DNA of 11,014 nucleotides, taken from NCBI GenBank assembly GCA_031260095.1, contig JAIRKN010000189.1, forward strand, positions 1-11,014, in the 5' to 3' direction. The position numbers and the translations under genes were made by a program. The notes below the pieces were generated by a model. The model saw only the letters and a program-made list of their open reading frames with translations, was not told where the DNA came from and searched no databases. Below, one piece after another: positions 1 to 7,262 of the stretch (the first letter of the stretch is position 1; each line of letters opens with the position of its first letter). The stretch comes from Tannerella sp. (GTDB lineage: Bacteria; Bacteroidota; Bacteroidia; Bacteroidales; Tannerellaceae).

Positions 1-560
1 ACTTCGCCGTCCACCTGTTTAAATTCCGAATAATGATTGTGGTATCCGAATTTGATGCCGCCGGCCTTGCACAGTTCCCCGATGCGGTTGAATTGTTCGG
101 CTGCGCGCTTCACCTCGTCCGCCGTTTTTTCTGCCGGCAGGAACGACTGTATCAGGCGTTTACCTCCGGCGGCGTTCATCTCGTCGATGCTTTTCCGCCA
201 GTAATCCCATTCCCCGGCCTGCACGTTTGCCGGGAGTATCCCTGTGCCGCAATGCGTGCCGGAGAGTTGCATGCCCACGTCGCTCAGCATCCGACTCCAT
301 TCCGTCAAACGTTTTTTCAGGAACACGTTGCTGTCAAAACCATACGCCTCGGCGTAGGAATAACCCATGTCCGCAAGTTTTTTCAGGCATCCTTCATTGT
401 CATCGGGCAGCGTCGTGCGGATGCTGTATAGCTGAATGCCAATCCTGTTTTTACCTTTCTTGGCCGGCATGTTAATCGCCGGCCATGCCATCCCTTTCAG
501 TCCGTAACATGCAGTGGCTGCAACGGCAACGCTTCTGCAAATAAAATTCCTTCTGTTCAT
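1..560 (-). CDS. Tat-exported sugar phosphate isomerase/epimerase-fold protein, C-terminus beyond window
   Basis: Reading leftward from an ATG at 558-560, the frame stays open for 186 codons to the window edge, so the C-terminal part is missing. The protein begins MNRRNF, a twin-arginine-like motif, followed by an alanine-rich hydrophobic stretch, so export is likely; a Cys at residue 18 could be a poor lipobox (ATAC). The mature part shows hallmarks of the xylose-isomerase-like TIM barrel family: GIQLYSIR at 41-48, GTHCG at 101-105 and FGYHNH at 171-176, which usually carries metal ligands. Exported members of this family accompany DUF1080 and Gfo/Idh proteins, and some act on 3-keto sugars or 2-hydroxyglycals as isomerases or hydratases. 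It lies 113 bp downstream of the oxidoreductase gene on the same strand and is probably co-transcribed, with a possible internal promoter. The family call is firm; the exact reaction is inferred from context. Confidence 0.85.
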   Translation of the reverse strand, partial: MNRRNFICRSVAVAATACYGLKGMAWPAINMPAKKGKNRIGIQLYSIRTTLPDDNEGCLKKLADMGYSYAEAYGFDSNVFLKKRLTEWSRMLSDVGMQLSGTHCGTGILPANVQAGEWDYWRKSIDEMNAAGGKRLIQSFLPAEKTADEVKRAAEQFNRIGELCKAGGIKFGYHNHYSEFKQVDGE

Positions 561-599
561 CTCTGTTCTGTTTTTACTTATTTGTGAATCGTAAATGAT

Positions 600-631
600 A
601 TATCCGGCACAAAATTAATAAAACCGGATAT
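600..631. promoter_or_regulatory. Inverted repeat enclosing a candidate -7 box for the isomerase-fold gene
   Basis: ATATCCGG (600-607) and CCGGATAT (624-631) form a perfect 8-bp inverted repeat with a 16-nt spacer. The spacer contains TAATTTTG on the minus strand (plus positions 610-617), a match to the Bacteroides -7 consensus TAnnTTTG, 50 nt upstream of the minus-strand ATG at 560. A TTTG on the minus strand (plus 641-644) could serve as a -33 element, but the spacing is 23 bp rather than the usual 19-21. This may be an operator around an internal promoter, or an intercistronic RNA hairpin. There is no T-tract directly after the stem, so a simple terminator is less likely. Confidence 0.35.
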
Positions 632-673
632 TTTGCCACACAAAAAAGCAGGAAAAGCAAACAACTTGCCGCA

Positions 674-2155
674 TCAAGGCATATCCGGTAATTTCCAGCC
701 TTCGCGATAAGTATGCCGTATGTATTCTTTTGCGGCGTCCAGTGCGTTCAAGGTTTCATACTTCACATCAGAACGTGGGTGTCCTTTCACAATCCGGAAA
801 TCGTTTTTGACGACTACCTTAAATTCTTCAGTTGGTGAAATGTTGGTAAATTTCATATTCGGGCCGTCCCAGTGCAAAATTTTCTTCAATCCCTGCAAGC
901 GGATAGCCAATACGCCCAAAAGCACCATTTCGCTAAACGGACCTGCGTATGAGAAATCAGCCGAGGAGGCGATTCTATTGCCCGGAGATTCCTTGCAGGC
1001 GCGAATCCAGTCCTGTTCATGATACCCGTCATGATACCCGGTTGCTTCCGGAATACGGCGCAGGTAAGGAGTAACATGGGGTACCCGGCCGGACAATAAA
1101 CGGGAGTTAAACCCACCGCAATCGCACAGTAAAATATCTTTCGAGCCGATAAACAGGCAACCGCCCAGTCCGTCGCGCATCAAATCTATTCCGTCGGGCA
1201 GAATATCGGGACGGTTCGGCAGTAAACCGCCATCGTACCAGTATACTTTGACTTCCGGCAACACCAGCTTAGGCAGATTGTCGCGGGCCGGGAACGAAAA
1301 TTCCACCGTTTCCGCCTGCGGCCCCGACTCGGTATTGATCTGTGACGAACAGCCCTGTATTTTGTCGGGATAACCGAGGTTAAGAGCACGGAATACGGGA
1401 TCGAGCACGTGACAGGCCATATCGCCGAATGCTCCTGTTCCGAAATCCCACCATCCGCGCCAGTTCCATGGGGTGTAAGCCTCATGATAGGGACGCATCG
1501 GAGCCGGGCCAATAAACAAATCCCAGTCTAACGTTTTCGGTACTTTCATCGCCTGCGCAGGACGAGCTAAGGCTTGCGGCCATAGCGGACGATCCGTCCA
1601 GGTATGCACTTCACGGATTTCGCCGATTTCGCCGTTCCAGATCCATTCGCATAACTGACGCACGCCGTCGCCGGAGTTGGCCTGATTGCCCATTTGAGTG
1701 GCTACGCCATATTTTTTAGCCAGTTTTGTGAGTAAACGGCTCTCGTATATTGAGTGGGTCAACGGTTTTTGACAGTATACATGCTTGCCCATCATCAAGG
1801 CTGTGGCCGCAATAATGGCGTGCGTATGATCGGGTGTGGCCACCATTACTCCATCTATACTTTCTCCCAGTTCATCAAACATCCTGCGCCAGTCTTTATA
1901 TTTCCCGGCAGTGGGAAATTCTTTGAAACAAGGCCCGGCATATTGCCAGTCGACGTCGCACAAACCGATTATATTTTCGGCTTTCATCCCCAGAATGTTG
2001 GCATATCCTTTCCCACCGATTCCGATACCTGCGATATTCATCTTATCGCTCGGAGCTTTGTAACCTAATCCGCTCACTACCTTTGAAGGCAAAATGACAA
2101 ATCCGGCTGTCGATGCAGCCATGTTTTTCAGAAAATTACGTCGTGTATGATCCAT
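674..2155 (-). CDS. Tat-exported Gfo/Idh/MocA family oxidoreductase (putative glycoside 3-dehydrogenase)
   Basis: This 493-residue protein opens with TRRNFLK (residues 4-10), a clear twin-arginine signal, followed by a short hydrophobic stretch, so it is probably exported already folded with its nicotinamide cofactor. The Rossmann fold begins with GIGIGG (43-48). VATPDHTH (105-112) and QKP (129-131, K130 the expected catalytic lysine) are the canonical Gfo/Idh motifs, with Gln replacing the more common Glu of EKP. DMACHVLDP (245-253) supplies the Asp/His pair expected in the C-terminal domain. Members of this Tat-type group include GH109-like enzymes and dehydrogenases that oxidise sugar C3. 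The DUF1080 lipoprotein 48 bp upstream and the isomerase-fold protein downstream support a 3-keto-sugar role. The start is set by the Tat signal. The substrate and whether the cofactor is recycled in situ are not visible. Confidence 0.93.
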   Translation of the reverse strand: MDHTRRNFLKNMAASTAGFVILPSKVVSGLGYKAPSDKMNIAGIGIGGKGYANILGMKAENIIGLCDVDWQYAGPCFKEFPTAGKYKDWRRMFDELGESIDGVMVATPDHTHAIIAATALMMGKHVYCQKPLTHSIYESRLLTKLAKKYGVATQMGNQANSGDGVRQLCEWIWNGEIGEIREVHTWTDRPLWPQALARPAQAMKVPKTLDWDLFIGPAPMRPYHEAYTPWNWRGWWDFGTGAFGDMACHVLDPVFRALNLGYPDKIQGCSSQINTESGPQAETVEFSFPARDNLPKLVLPEVKVYWYDGGLLPNRPDILPDGIDLMRDGLGGCLFIGSKDILLCDCGGFNSRLLSGRVPHVTPYLRRIPEATGYHDGYHEQDWIRACKESPGNRIASSADFSYAGPFSEMVLLGVLAIRLQGLKKILHWDGPNMKFTNISPTEEFKVVVKNDFRIVKGHPRSDVKYETLNALDAAKEYIRHTYREGWKLPDMP

Positions 2156-2203
2156 GATTTTTTTTATAAGTTATATTTTGAATATGATTCTGTTTTCCAA
2201 ATT

Positions 2204-2980
2204 TCACTTCAATTCCTTGATCTTTATATTTTTGAACCAAAGTTTTGTTCCATGATTTTGTATTGAAACGGGGCCTTCGTCAAATTTACCCCAATCGGGA
2301 TAATCAATCCACTTCCCGCTGTTACGCTTTACATTCCAATCGTCGGAATACTTTTCGTAAGATACCGTTTCAATGCCGTTAATTATTTGTGTAACTTTAT
2401 TTCCGTCGACAAGCAGTAACAGGCGATTCCATTCGCCTGTGGGATTGTAGGGCTTGGCCTTGGGTGGATACATGGCATAGTTTGATCCGTGAATCTGCCA
2501 GTCTTCCAGGGGATCGGGCCAATTGTCCTGGTCTATCAATTGAAATTCGGGTCCCGTTTCATACGAATATTTATATTTGGGATCTTCTTTCACCTGGTAT
2601 ACAATCCCGCTATTCGCCCCGTGCGACAACTTGTATTCAACGGTAAATGCGAAATTACGGTATGTTTTGTTGGTGACGATGTCGCCCGGTTCTTCTCCGC
2701 CGCTTTTTTCATCTACCGTAAAACAGCCGTCTATTATAGTCCAGACAACCGGAATTTCCTGCATGTTATATCCGTGCCATCCGTTGAAAGTCTTACCGTC
2801 AAATAACAACTGCCAACCGTTTTTCTGTTCCTTGTCCGCAAGCGTGTTATCGGCGGCAGTAAGGTCGATTTCAGACCAGAGCCGCCCTGCCGGATTTGTT
2901 TTTTTACTGCCGGAACATGCAGCCACGGCAAACAAAACCGCAATAGCCGGCGCTACGAATAAATTTGTTTTCATCATCAT
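2204..2980 (-). CDS. DUF1080 (3-keto-disaccharide hydrolase family) lipoprotein
   Basis: The DUF1080 family has a concanavalin-like jelly-roll fold, and characterised members hydrolyse or cleave 3-keto-glycosides. Visible family features are LLFDGKTFNGWHG near the N-terminus of the mature part, the strand-rich segment ending GANSGIVYQV, GPEFQLID, and the C-terminal GPVSIQNHGTKLWFKNIKI. The frame is open back to an ATG at 3076, but I start at one of three consecutive ATGs (2980, 2977, 2974). This places a standard signal peptide at the N-terminus, ending in the lipobox VAAC followed by SGSKK. It also puts the start downstream of the candidate promoter at 3050-3057. The protein is about 258 residues and should be a lipid-anchored envelope protein. 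It is the first gene of the leftward operon and is divergent from the AraC regulator, so direct control by that regulator is likely. Confidence 0.9.
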   Translation of the reverse strand: MMMKTNLFVAPAIAVLFAVAACSGSKKTNPAGRLWSEIDLTAADNTLADKEQKNGWQLLFDGKTFNGWHGYNMQEIPVVWTIIDGCFTVDEKSGGEEPGDIVTNKTYRNFAFTVEYKLSHGANSGIVYQVKEDPKYKYSYETGPEFQLIDQDNWPDPLEDWQIHGSNYAMYPPKAKPYNPTGEWNRLLLLVDGNKVTQIINGIETVSYEKYSDDWNVKRNSGKWIDYPDWGKFDEGPVSIQNHGTKLWFKNIKIKELK

Positions 2981-3049
2981 GATTTTTTTAGTTTTTATCA
3001 GAATGACATTCTTTAGTGTCATCCTATATGAATTTGAAATATATGATTG

Positions 3050-3057
3050 CAAAAGTA
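3050..3057 (-). promoter_or_regulatory. Candidate promoter (-7 box) of the DUF1080 operon
   Basis: The minus strand reads TACTTTTG, matching Bacteroides TAnnTTTG, about 70 nt upstream of the chosen start. No TTTG occurs 19-21 bp further upstream, which suggests a need for an activator. The GATGGA core of the shared element at 3095-3120 begins 51 bp from the first plus-strand base of this box, the same geometry as at the kinase operon. The predicted leader also contains a small inverted repeat, ATGACA (3003-3008) and TGTCAT (3017-3022), of unknown meaning. Confidence 0.55.
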
Positions 3058-3094
3058 GAGGATGTAAAATAATCATGGAATAGAGTAAACAAGT

Positions 3095-3120
3095 AAAAAA
3101 GATGGACTATATTTGCATAT
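3095..3120. promoter_or_regulatory. Shared 26-bp element, copy 1 (putative AraC-family operator)
   Basis: Six A's are followed by GATGGA, then CTATAT and TTGCATAT. Copy 2 at 9107-9132 matches at 24 of 26 positions, differing only at 3107 (C versus T) and 3112 (T versus A). The element sits in the divergent region between the regulator and the DUF1080 gene, the usual place for the operator of a local AraC protein. It also contains a forward TATATTTG, a -7 box for araC itself, so bound regulator could block its own transcription while activating the leftward operon. The binding protein is inferred from position. Confidence 0.6.
3108..3115 (+). promoter_or_regulatory. Candidate -7 box of the araC-type gene
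   Basis: TATATTTG matches TAnnTTTG and ends 32 nt before the ATG at 3148. It lies inside the shared element. No TTTG is found 19-21 bp upstream. In copy 2 of the element, where no rightward gene follows, the matching octamer is TATAATTG and the box is lost. Confidence 0.45.
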
Positions 3121-3147
3121 TGACAAGAAATATCAAAAAAAACGGTT

Positions 3148-4050
3148 ATGATAAAAATAAGACGTGGATTTGCAGGTCAGAGATTGGTTGTTCTCCCCTT
3201 TAATATCATTGAAAGAGCGCTTAATAACCCGCTTACATCCGATCTGGTCATCCATTCGATGGGGTATTTCCCGAAAGCAGCCAATCATTATATCGACCGC
3301 AAAGACGGATGTGGCGAGTATATATTGATTTATTGCAGCAGAGGGAAAGGGTGGTATTGGCTGGACGGGAAAACTTGTACCGTCCCGGCAAATCATTTTT
3401 TTATCCTGCCGGCGGAACATCCTCATAAGTATGGGTCGGGAAACGAAAATCCGTGGTATATTTACTGGATACATTTCAAAGGCTACAAAGCCGGGCTGAT
3501 TTATAAACAGTTGCAGGGATTGCAGTCTATTGATATGAATAAAGATTCAAGAATCGACGACAGGATCTCTTTTTTTGAAGAACTCATTTCCGCACTTGAA
3601 ACAGGCAACGGCGATGAGATTATTAATTATGCAAACCTGAGCCTGCATCATTTGTTAAGTACATTTTTGTACGTACAGTCTTACAGAAATGTAAAACTGC
3701 AACAAAAGGGCGATCAAAACACATTCTTCATCAGCCTTGCGACCCATTACATGAACGAAAATATCGAAAAAAGAATTACGTTAAAAGATATTGCTTCTCA
3801 TTTCGGCTATTCGGAATCTCATTTTTACCGTTTGTTCCTGAAAGAAATACACTATGCCCCCATGAACTATTTCCTGCATTTAAAAATAGAGAGGGCCTGT
3901 CAATTTTTAGTCCATACGAATATGCAAATCAATCAAATAGCTTTTAAACTTGGTTTTGAAGACCCGTATTATTTCAGCCGTATTTTTACGAAAACAACCG
4001 GAATGTCTCCTAAAAAATACAGAGAAAACAACCGGAACGCCAATGTGTAA
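3148..4050 (+). CDS. AraC-family transcriptional regulator with N-terminal cupin sensor domain
   Basis: This 300-residue protein has the two-part layout of sugar-responsive AraC regulators. The N-terminal cupin-like sensor (about residues 35-115) contains HSMGYFPKA, EYILIYC, ILPAEHPHKY and NPWYIYWIHFKG, a signature familiar from Bacteroides regulators next to carbohydrate genes. A helical linker follows, then a C-terminal AraC/XylS DNA-binding domain (about 193-295) with two helix-turn-helix units: ITLKDIASHFGYSESHFYRLF (210-230) and INQIAFKLGFEDPYYFSRIF (261-280), ending in GMSPKKYR. It is transcribed away from the DUF1080 operon and converges with the activase gene, whose end is only 7 bp away. 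It probably binds the 26-bp element at 3095-3120 and the copy at 9107-9132, activating both leftward operons in response to a sugar. The family is certain; the ligand is unknown. Confidence 0.95.
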   Translation: MIKIRRGFAGQRLVVLPFNIIERALNNPLTSDLVIHSMGYFPKAANHYIDRKDGCGEYILIYCSRGKGWYWLDGKTCTVPANHFFILPAEHPHKYGSGNENPWYIYWIHFKGYKAGLIYKQLQGLQSIDMNKDSRIDDRISFFEELISALETGNGDEIINYANLSLHHLLSTFLYVQSYRNVKLQQKGDQNTFFISLATHYMNENIEKRITLKDIASHFGYSESHFYRLFLKEIHYAPMNYFLHLKIERACQFLVHTNMQINQIAFKLGFEDPYYFSRIFTKTTGMSPKKYRENNRNANV

Positions 4051-4057
4051 GCAGGGA

Positions 4058-4984
4058 TTATCCGCCGATTTGAACATGTAATCCCATTTCCTCCCCTTTC
4101 CTTTTTAGCGGGAAGAGTTCTGTTTTTGTGACCGTCGCACTGTGGGGAAAAACATATTCCAATCCGATTTGCGCGTATTTGTCCTTACCTAAAACATGGT
4201 ATGGAAGCAGATGTACCCTTTTGATTCCATTTTTCAGCGCCAGCCGGTATATTTCCGTTATATCGGAAGTTGAATAATTGAATCCGGGAATGACGGGCGT
4301 TCTTATAATGATTTTCTCAGGGTCGGCCTTTGAGAGGTAATCCAGGTTACGGCAAACCGTATCCCAGTCTGCGCCCGTTACTTTTTTTAGCCGCTCTTTT
4401 TCCGTATGCTTGATATCGAACAAAAACAGATCAATCAGCGGATAAGCCTCTTTTATCTTTTCAGGCTCAGCTTGTCCGCAAGTCTCGATGGCCGTATGAA
4501 AACCTTCTTCCTTGCAGGAAATCAGCAATGCCATTAAGGCTTTATGCTGGACAAAAGCTTCGCCGCCGGAAAAAGTTACTCCTCCGCCCGACGTTTGATA
4601 ATAGCACCTGTCGCGGCGAATAATGTCCATTATATGTGCTGTGGAAACTTTTTCTCCGATAAATCTTATTGCGTTTTGCGGGCAAATATCGCCGCAACTC
4701 TTGCACAGCATACATTTCTTTCTCAGAAAATGCACTTGCCCTTTTACAAAAACAATATCGTTGACCGGACACGCTTTCGCACACATTCCGCAGTTCACAC
4801 ACCGGTTTTTAAGATGTGACAGGCAAGTTTGTTGCTGCTGAGATTCGGGATTGGAACACCAGGGACAATGCAACGGGCATCCCTGCATGAAAACGACTGT
4901 GCGGATACCCGGCCCGTCATGGATCGCAAAACGTTCTATTTCCATGATAGAAACCGGGAGTTCCTTTGTGTTCCGCTCAATCAT
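4058..4984 (-). CDS. Glycyl radical enzyme activase (radical SAM, PflA-type with ferredoxin insert)
   Basis: This 308-residue enzyme uses S-adenosylmethionine and an iron-sulfur cluster to abstract a hydrogen from the glycine of its partner enzyme. The radical SAM motif CX3CX2C is at C36, C40 and C43. A ferredoxin-like insert carries two four-cysteine sets, C62/C65/C68/C72 and C91/C94/C97/C101, as in activases of glycyl radical eliminases but not in the short activase of pyruvate formate-lyase. GGGVTFSGGE (133-142) provides the SAM-binding GGE motif; the next residue is Ala where many homologues have Pro. Its start overlaps the end of the glycyl radical enzyme gene by 8 bp, which implies translational coupling and a dedicated partner. 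It is the last gene of the four-gene operon and ends 7 bp from the convergent regulator, with no terminator hairpin visible between them. Confidence 0.95.
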   Translation of the reverse strand: MIERNTKELPVSIMEIERFAIHDGPGIRTVVFMQGCPLHCPWCSNPESQQQQTCLSHLKNRCVNCGMCAKACPVNDIVFVKGQVHFLRKKCMLCKSCGDICPQNAIRFIGEKVSTAHIMDIIRRDRCYYQTSGGGVTFSGGEAFVQHKALMALLISCKEEGFHTAIETCGQAEPEKIKEAYPLIDLFLFDIKHTEKERLKKVTGADWDTVCRNLDYLSKADPEKIIIRTPVIPGFNYSTSDITEIYRLALKNGIKRVHLLPYHVLGKDKYAQIGLEYVFPHSATVTKTELFPLKRKGEEMGLHVQIGG

Positions 4985-7256
4985 ATAAAACCCGGCTCAA
5001 CAGTTCTTCCTGAATGTTTGGAGAAAGGTCGACGAACACGGCAGAAAATCCACTGACCCTGACAATCAGGTCGGGATACTTCTCCGGATGCGCTACCGCC
5101 TCTTCAAGCACGCCCCTGTCGACAACCGTTACCATCAGATGACAGCCTCCATTGTCAAAATAGCTTTTAAACAAGGCTTTTATTATATCCCTGTGTTCGT
5201 TGAACAGGGCAGGGGAGAACTTTATGTTTTGAACAGATCCTCCATGATATTTTGCATCGAACTTCCTGAGCGAGTTCAACAGGGCGGTCGGACCGCTTTT
5301 GTTGGCGCCTCCCTGCGGATTGTTCGCAGGATTCATGTACATGCCCGCCAGCCGGCCGTCGGGGGAAGCCGCGGTACGGTTGCCCCATTCCGTGTTTAGT
5401 TGGTTATTGCTGATTACAATCAGGAAATATTGCATCCCGATCGCAATGCCGCGATCACGAACTCCCTTGGCTACAAATTCATATAAATCGTTCGCCATAT
5501 CATCGGCCGAATCCAGGTCGTTCCCATATTTGTCGCACAACAGGCAGTCTTTCCGTAACGTTTCGTATCCTTTGAAATCGGCCAGCATAGCGTCATGTAA
5601 CTGCCTTAATGTATATTTTTTCCGGTCGAAAACCAACTCTTTAACAGCCAGCAGTGAGTCTGAAGTATTGATATTCCCATACGTTTCATTTGTTCCGCCC
5701 AGATAACGAACGCCTCCGTCGAGCAATGGCTTACCCCGGCTGATGCAGTCGTCTGTTAAGATGCTCGGAAACAAAAATGCAACGTGTTTGTTCATCAGTT
5801 GATAGGAATAAAACTGGGCTTCGACCGACAGGTCCAGATAATAATCCAGCAGTTTCTTGTAGCCCGAATAAAATTCTTCGAACGACTGATAAGCTTCCGG
5901 CGGTTTGATTTTGACGGGGCCTGCTTTATGTTTGCCGTCCACAGGATCAATTCCTTCGTTCATGAAAATCGTCAACAATTTCAGCAGGTTGATGCAAATA
6001 TTCGGTGTTCCGGTACTCCGGCCTTGTATCACAAACTCGGTACATCCGAAAGGCACATACTGTTCTGCCGTTTTTTCATCCACACGCATACCGTAGGCGA
6101 CCGCAGGAATATTTACGTCGTCATTATACAATGTCGGGTAGGTGGCTCCCGCCGCCAGGGCATCCAGTGCGGCATCCCAGACCTCTTCCGATGTGTTTTT
6201 ATCAAACCTCAACGTAAACTGAGGTTCTACATAGCGCGTATTTTTAGCCACCTTCATCGCATACATTAAAAAGACATCGGCCTCTTTGGGGTGTTTCCGC
6301 CCTTTACCGCCGACAATTACACGGCCATTCACGGTAGTCCGCCTGTTTTCAATCATGGTCCACAGGGAACGGATGTAATCGTATGCCTCACGGTCTGTTA
6401 ATCGCCCTGCGTTCAGGTCTGCGACTAAGTATGGGCCAAGATAATCGTCTAATCTCCCATAATTAATCACTCCCGAAAGAAGCGCAAATAACCAGCATAG
6501 CTGCATGGCTTCATGGAATGTTTCAGGCTTATCCGTCTTTATTTTTTCCAGTCCGTCACAAATTCTCTCCAGTTCCTTTTTACGCTTTCCGTCGCTTTCC
6601 GCCATTTGTTTGCGCGCATTTCTCTGCAAGTGCAAGGCACAGTCTGCGAACAAGTCCAGGCATCCCAGCGTAGCCCGGTAAAAGTAATTCTCCGGTTGGT
6701 TTTTTTGCAGTTCCCGGATCTCCCGGCGCAGTCCGCCGATACCTTTTGACAGCAGCTTGGGATAGTCAAGCATCATGCCCGACAACCGGGCCGTTGCAAT
6801 CATGGGAAATTCACAGTCAATGAACATCCCGATGGTGTCGTCCGTAAGCACATCCTTTCCGAATTGTGTTTTTACGTCATGATCGAGCCAATAGTTATAA
6901 AGTAAATCGACGCGCTTTTTGTCTTCCTCCTTTTCGATTTGCTGCCTGAATGTTTTGAGTTTTTTGAAAATGCAATAATGCCCCACACCTCCTTCCGATG
7001 TGACGGACCCGAAGCCAATCGGGAGAAAATCAATCCTTCCGGCTATCAGATCCGCAGGGGCGATGTTGCGGAACAGCGCAGGATAAAGCACCCGAAGACA
7101 AGCCAGTTCCCGCAGTTCTTTCGGCTCGTTGGCAAACGCCTTATGCACGGACGTATATTGTTCCATCATCGCCAATTGCGTTTCCAGGCTCTTTTCACAT
7201 GGGAATTTCTTGCTGACTTCTACGTTCTGCGCTCCTTCTACATTGAATGTTATCAT
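4977..7256 (-). CDS. Glycyl radical enzyme of the C-x-E eliminase class, substrate unassigned
   Basis: This 759-residue protein has a full PFL-like domain and the C-terminal glycyl radical loop RVSGFSA, with the radical glycine at G736. The active-site cysteine is in PFGCTEF (C405, with E407 two residues on). This Cys-x-Glu arrangement is shared by glycerol and propanediol dehydratases, choline TMA-lyase, hydroxyproline dehydratase and isethionate lyase, which break C-O, C-N or C-S bonds next to a hydroxyl-bearing carbon. Pyruvate formate-lyase instead has two adjacent cysteines, so it is not that enzyme. Most eliminases read GCVE or similar; Thr in the middle is less usual. No microcompartment shell genes or targeting peptide are present. 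It is flanked by a NanE-like gene (6 bp upstream) and its activase (8 bp overlap). With a ROK kinase leading the operon, a sugar phosphate substrate is my inference. It must function anaerobically. Confidence 0.92.
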   Translation of the reverse strand: MITFNVEGAQNVEVSKKFPCEKSLETQLAMMEQYTSVHKAFANEPKELRELACLRVLYPALFRNIAPADLIAGRIDFLPIGFGSVTSEGGVGHYCIFKKLKTFRQQIEKEEDKKRVDLLYNYWLDHDVKTQFGKDVLTDDTIGMFIDCEFPMIATARLSGMMLDYPKLLSKGIGGLRREIRELQKNQPENYFYRATLGCLDLFADCALHLQRNARKQMAESDGKRKKELERICDGLEKIKTDKPETFHEAMQLCWLFALLSGVINYGRLDDYLGPYLVADLNAGRLTDREAYDYIRSLWTMIENRRTTVNGRVIVGGKGRKHPKEADVFLMYAMKVAKNTRYVEPQFTLRFDKNTSEEVWDAALDALAAGATYPTLYNDDVNIPAVAYGMRVDEKTAEQYVPFGCTEFVIQGRSTGTPNICINLLKLLTIFMNEGIDPVDGKHKAGPVKIKPPEAYQSFEEFYSGYKKLLDYYLDLSVEAQFYSYQLMNKHVAFLFPSILTDDCISRGKPLLDGGVRYLGGTNETYGNINTSDSLLAVKELVFDRKKYTLRQLHDAMLADFKGYETLRKDCLLCDKYGNDLDSADDMANDLYEFVAKGVRDRGIAIGMQYFLIVISNNQLNTEWGNRTAASPDGRLAGMYMNPANNPQGGANKSGPTALLNSLRKFDAKYHGGSVQNIKFSPALFNEHRDIIKALFKSYFDNGGCHLMVTVVDRGVLEEAVAHPEKYPDLIVRVSGFSAVFVDLSPNIQEELLSRVLYD

Positions 7257-7262
7257 ATAGAT

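Noticed and set aside
33..475. Plus-strand frames of 132 and 82 codons at the left edge
   Set aside because: They lie opposite the isomerase-fold gene, whose minus-strand translation has clear family motifs; the plus-strand products have none.
642..665. Possible third copy of the shared element upstream of the isomerase-fold gene (six A's followed by GCAGGA)
   Set aside because: Only the A-run and part of the core resemble the element, the TTGCATAT end is absent, and the distance to the nearby -7 box is 38 rather than 51 bp.
4051..4057. Bidirectional terminator between the convergent regulator and activase genes
   Set aside because: The gap is 7 bp and no stem with a T-tract is visible in or around it.
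4977..7256. Pyruvate formate-lyase
   Set aside because: It lacks the paired active-site cysteines of that enzyme and has the Cys-x-Glu loop of eliminases; its activase also carries the ferredoxin insert absent from PflA.
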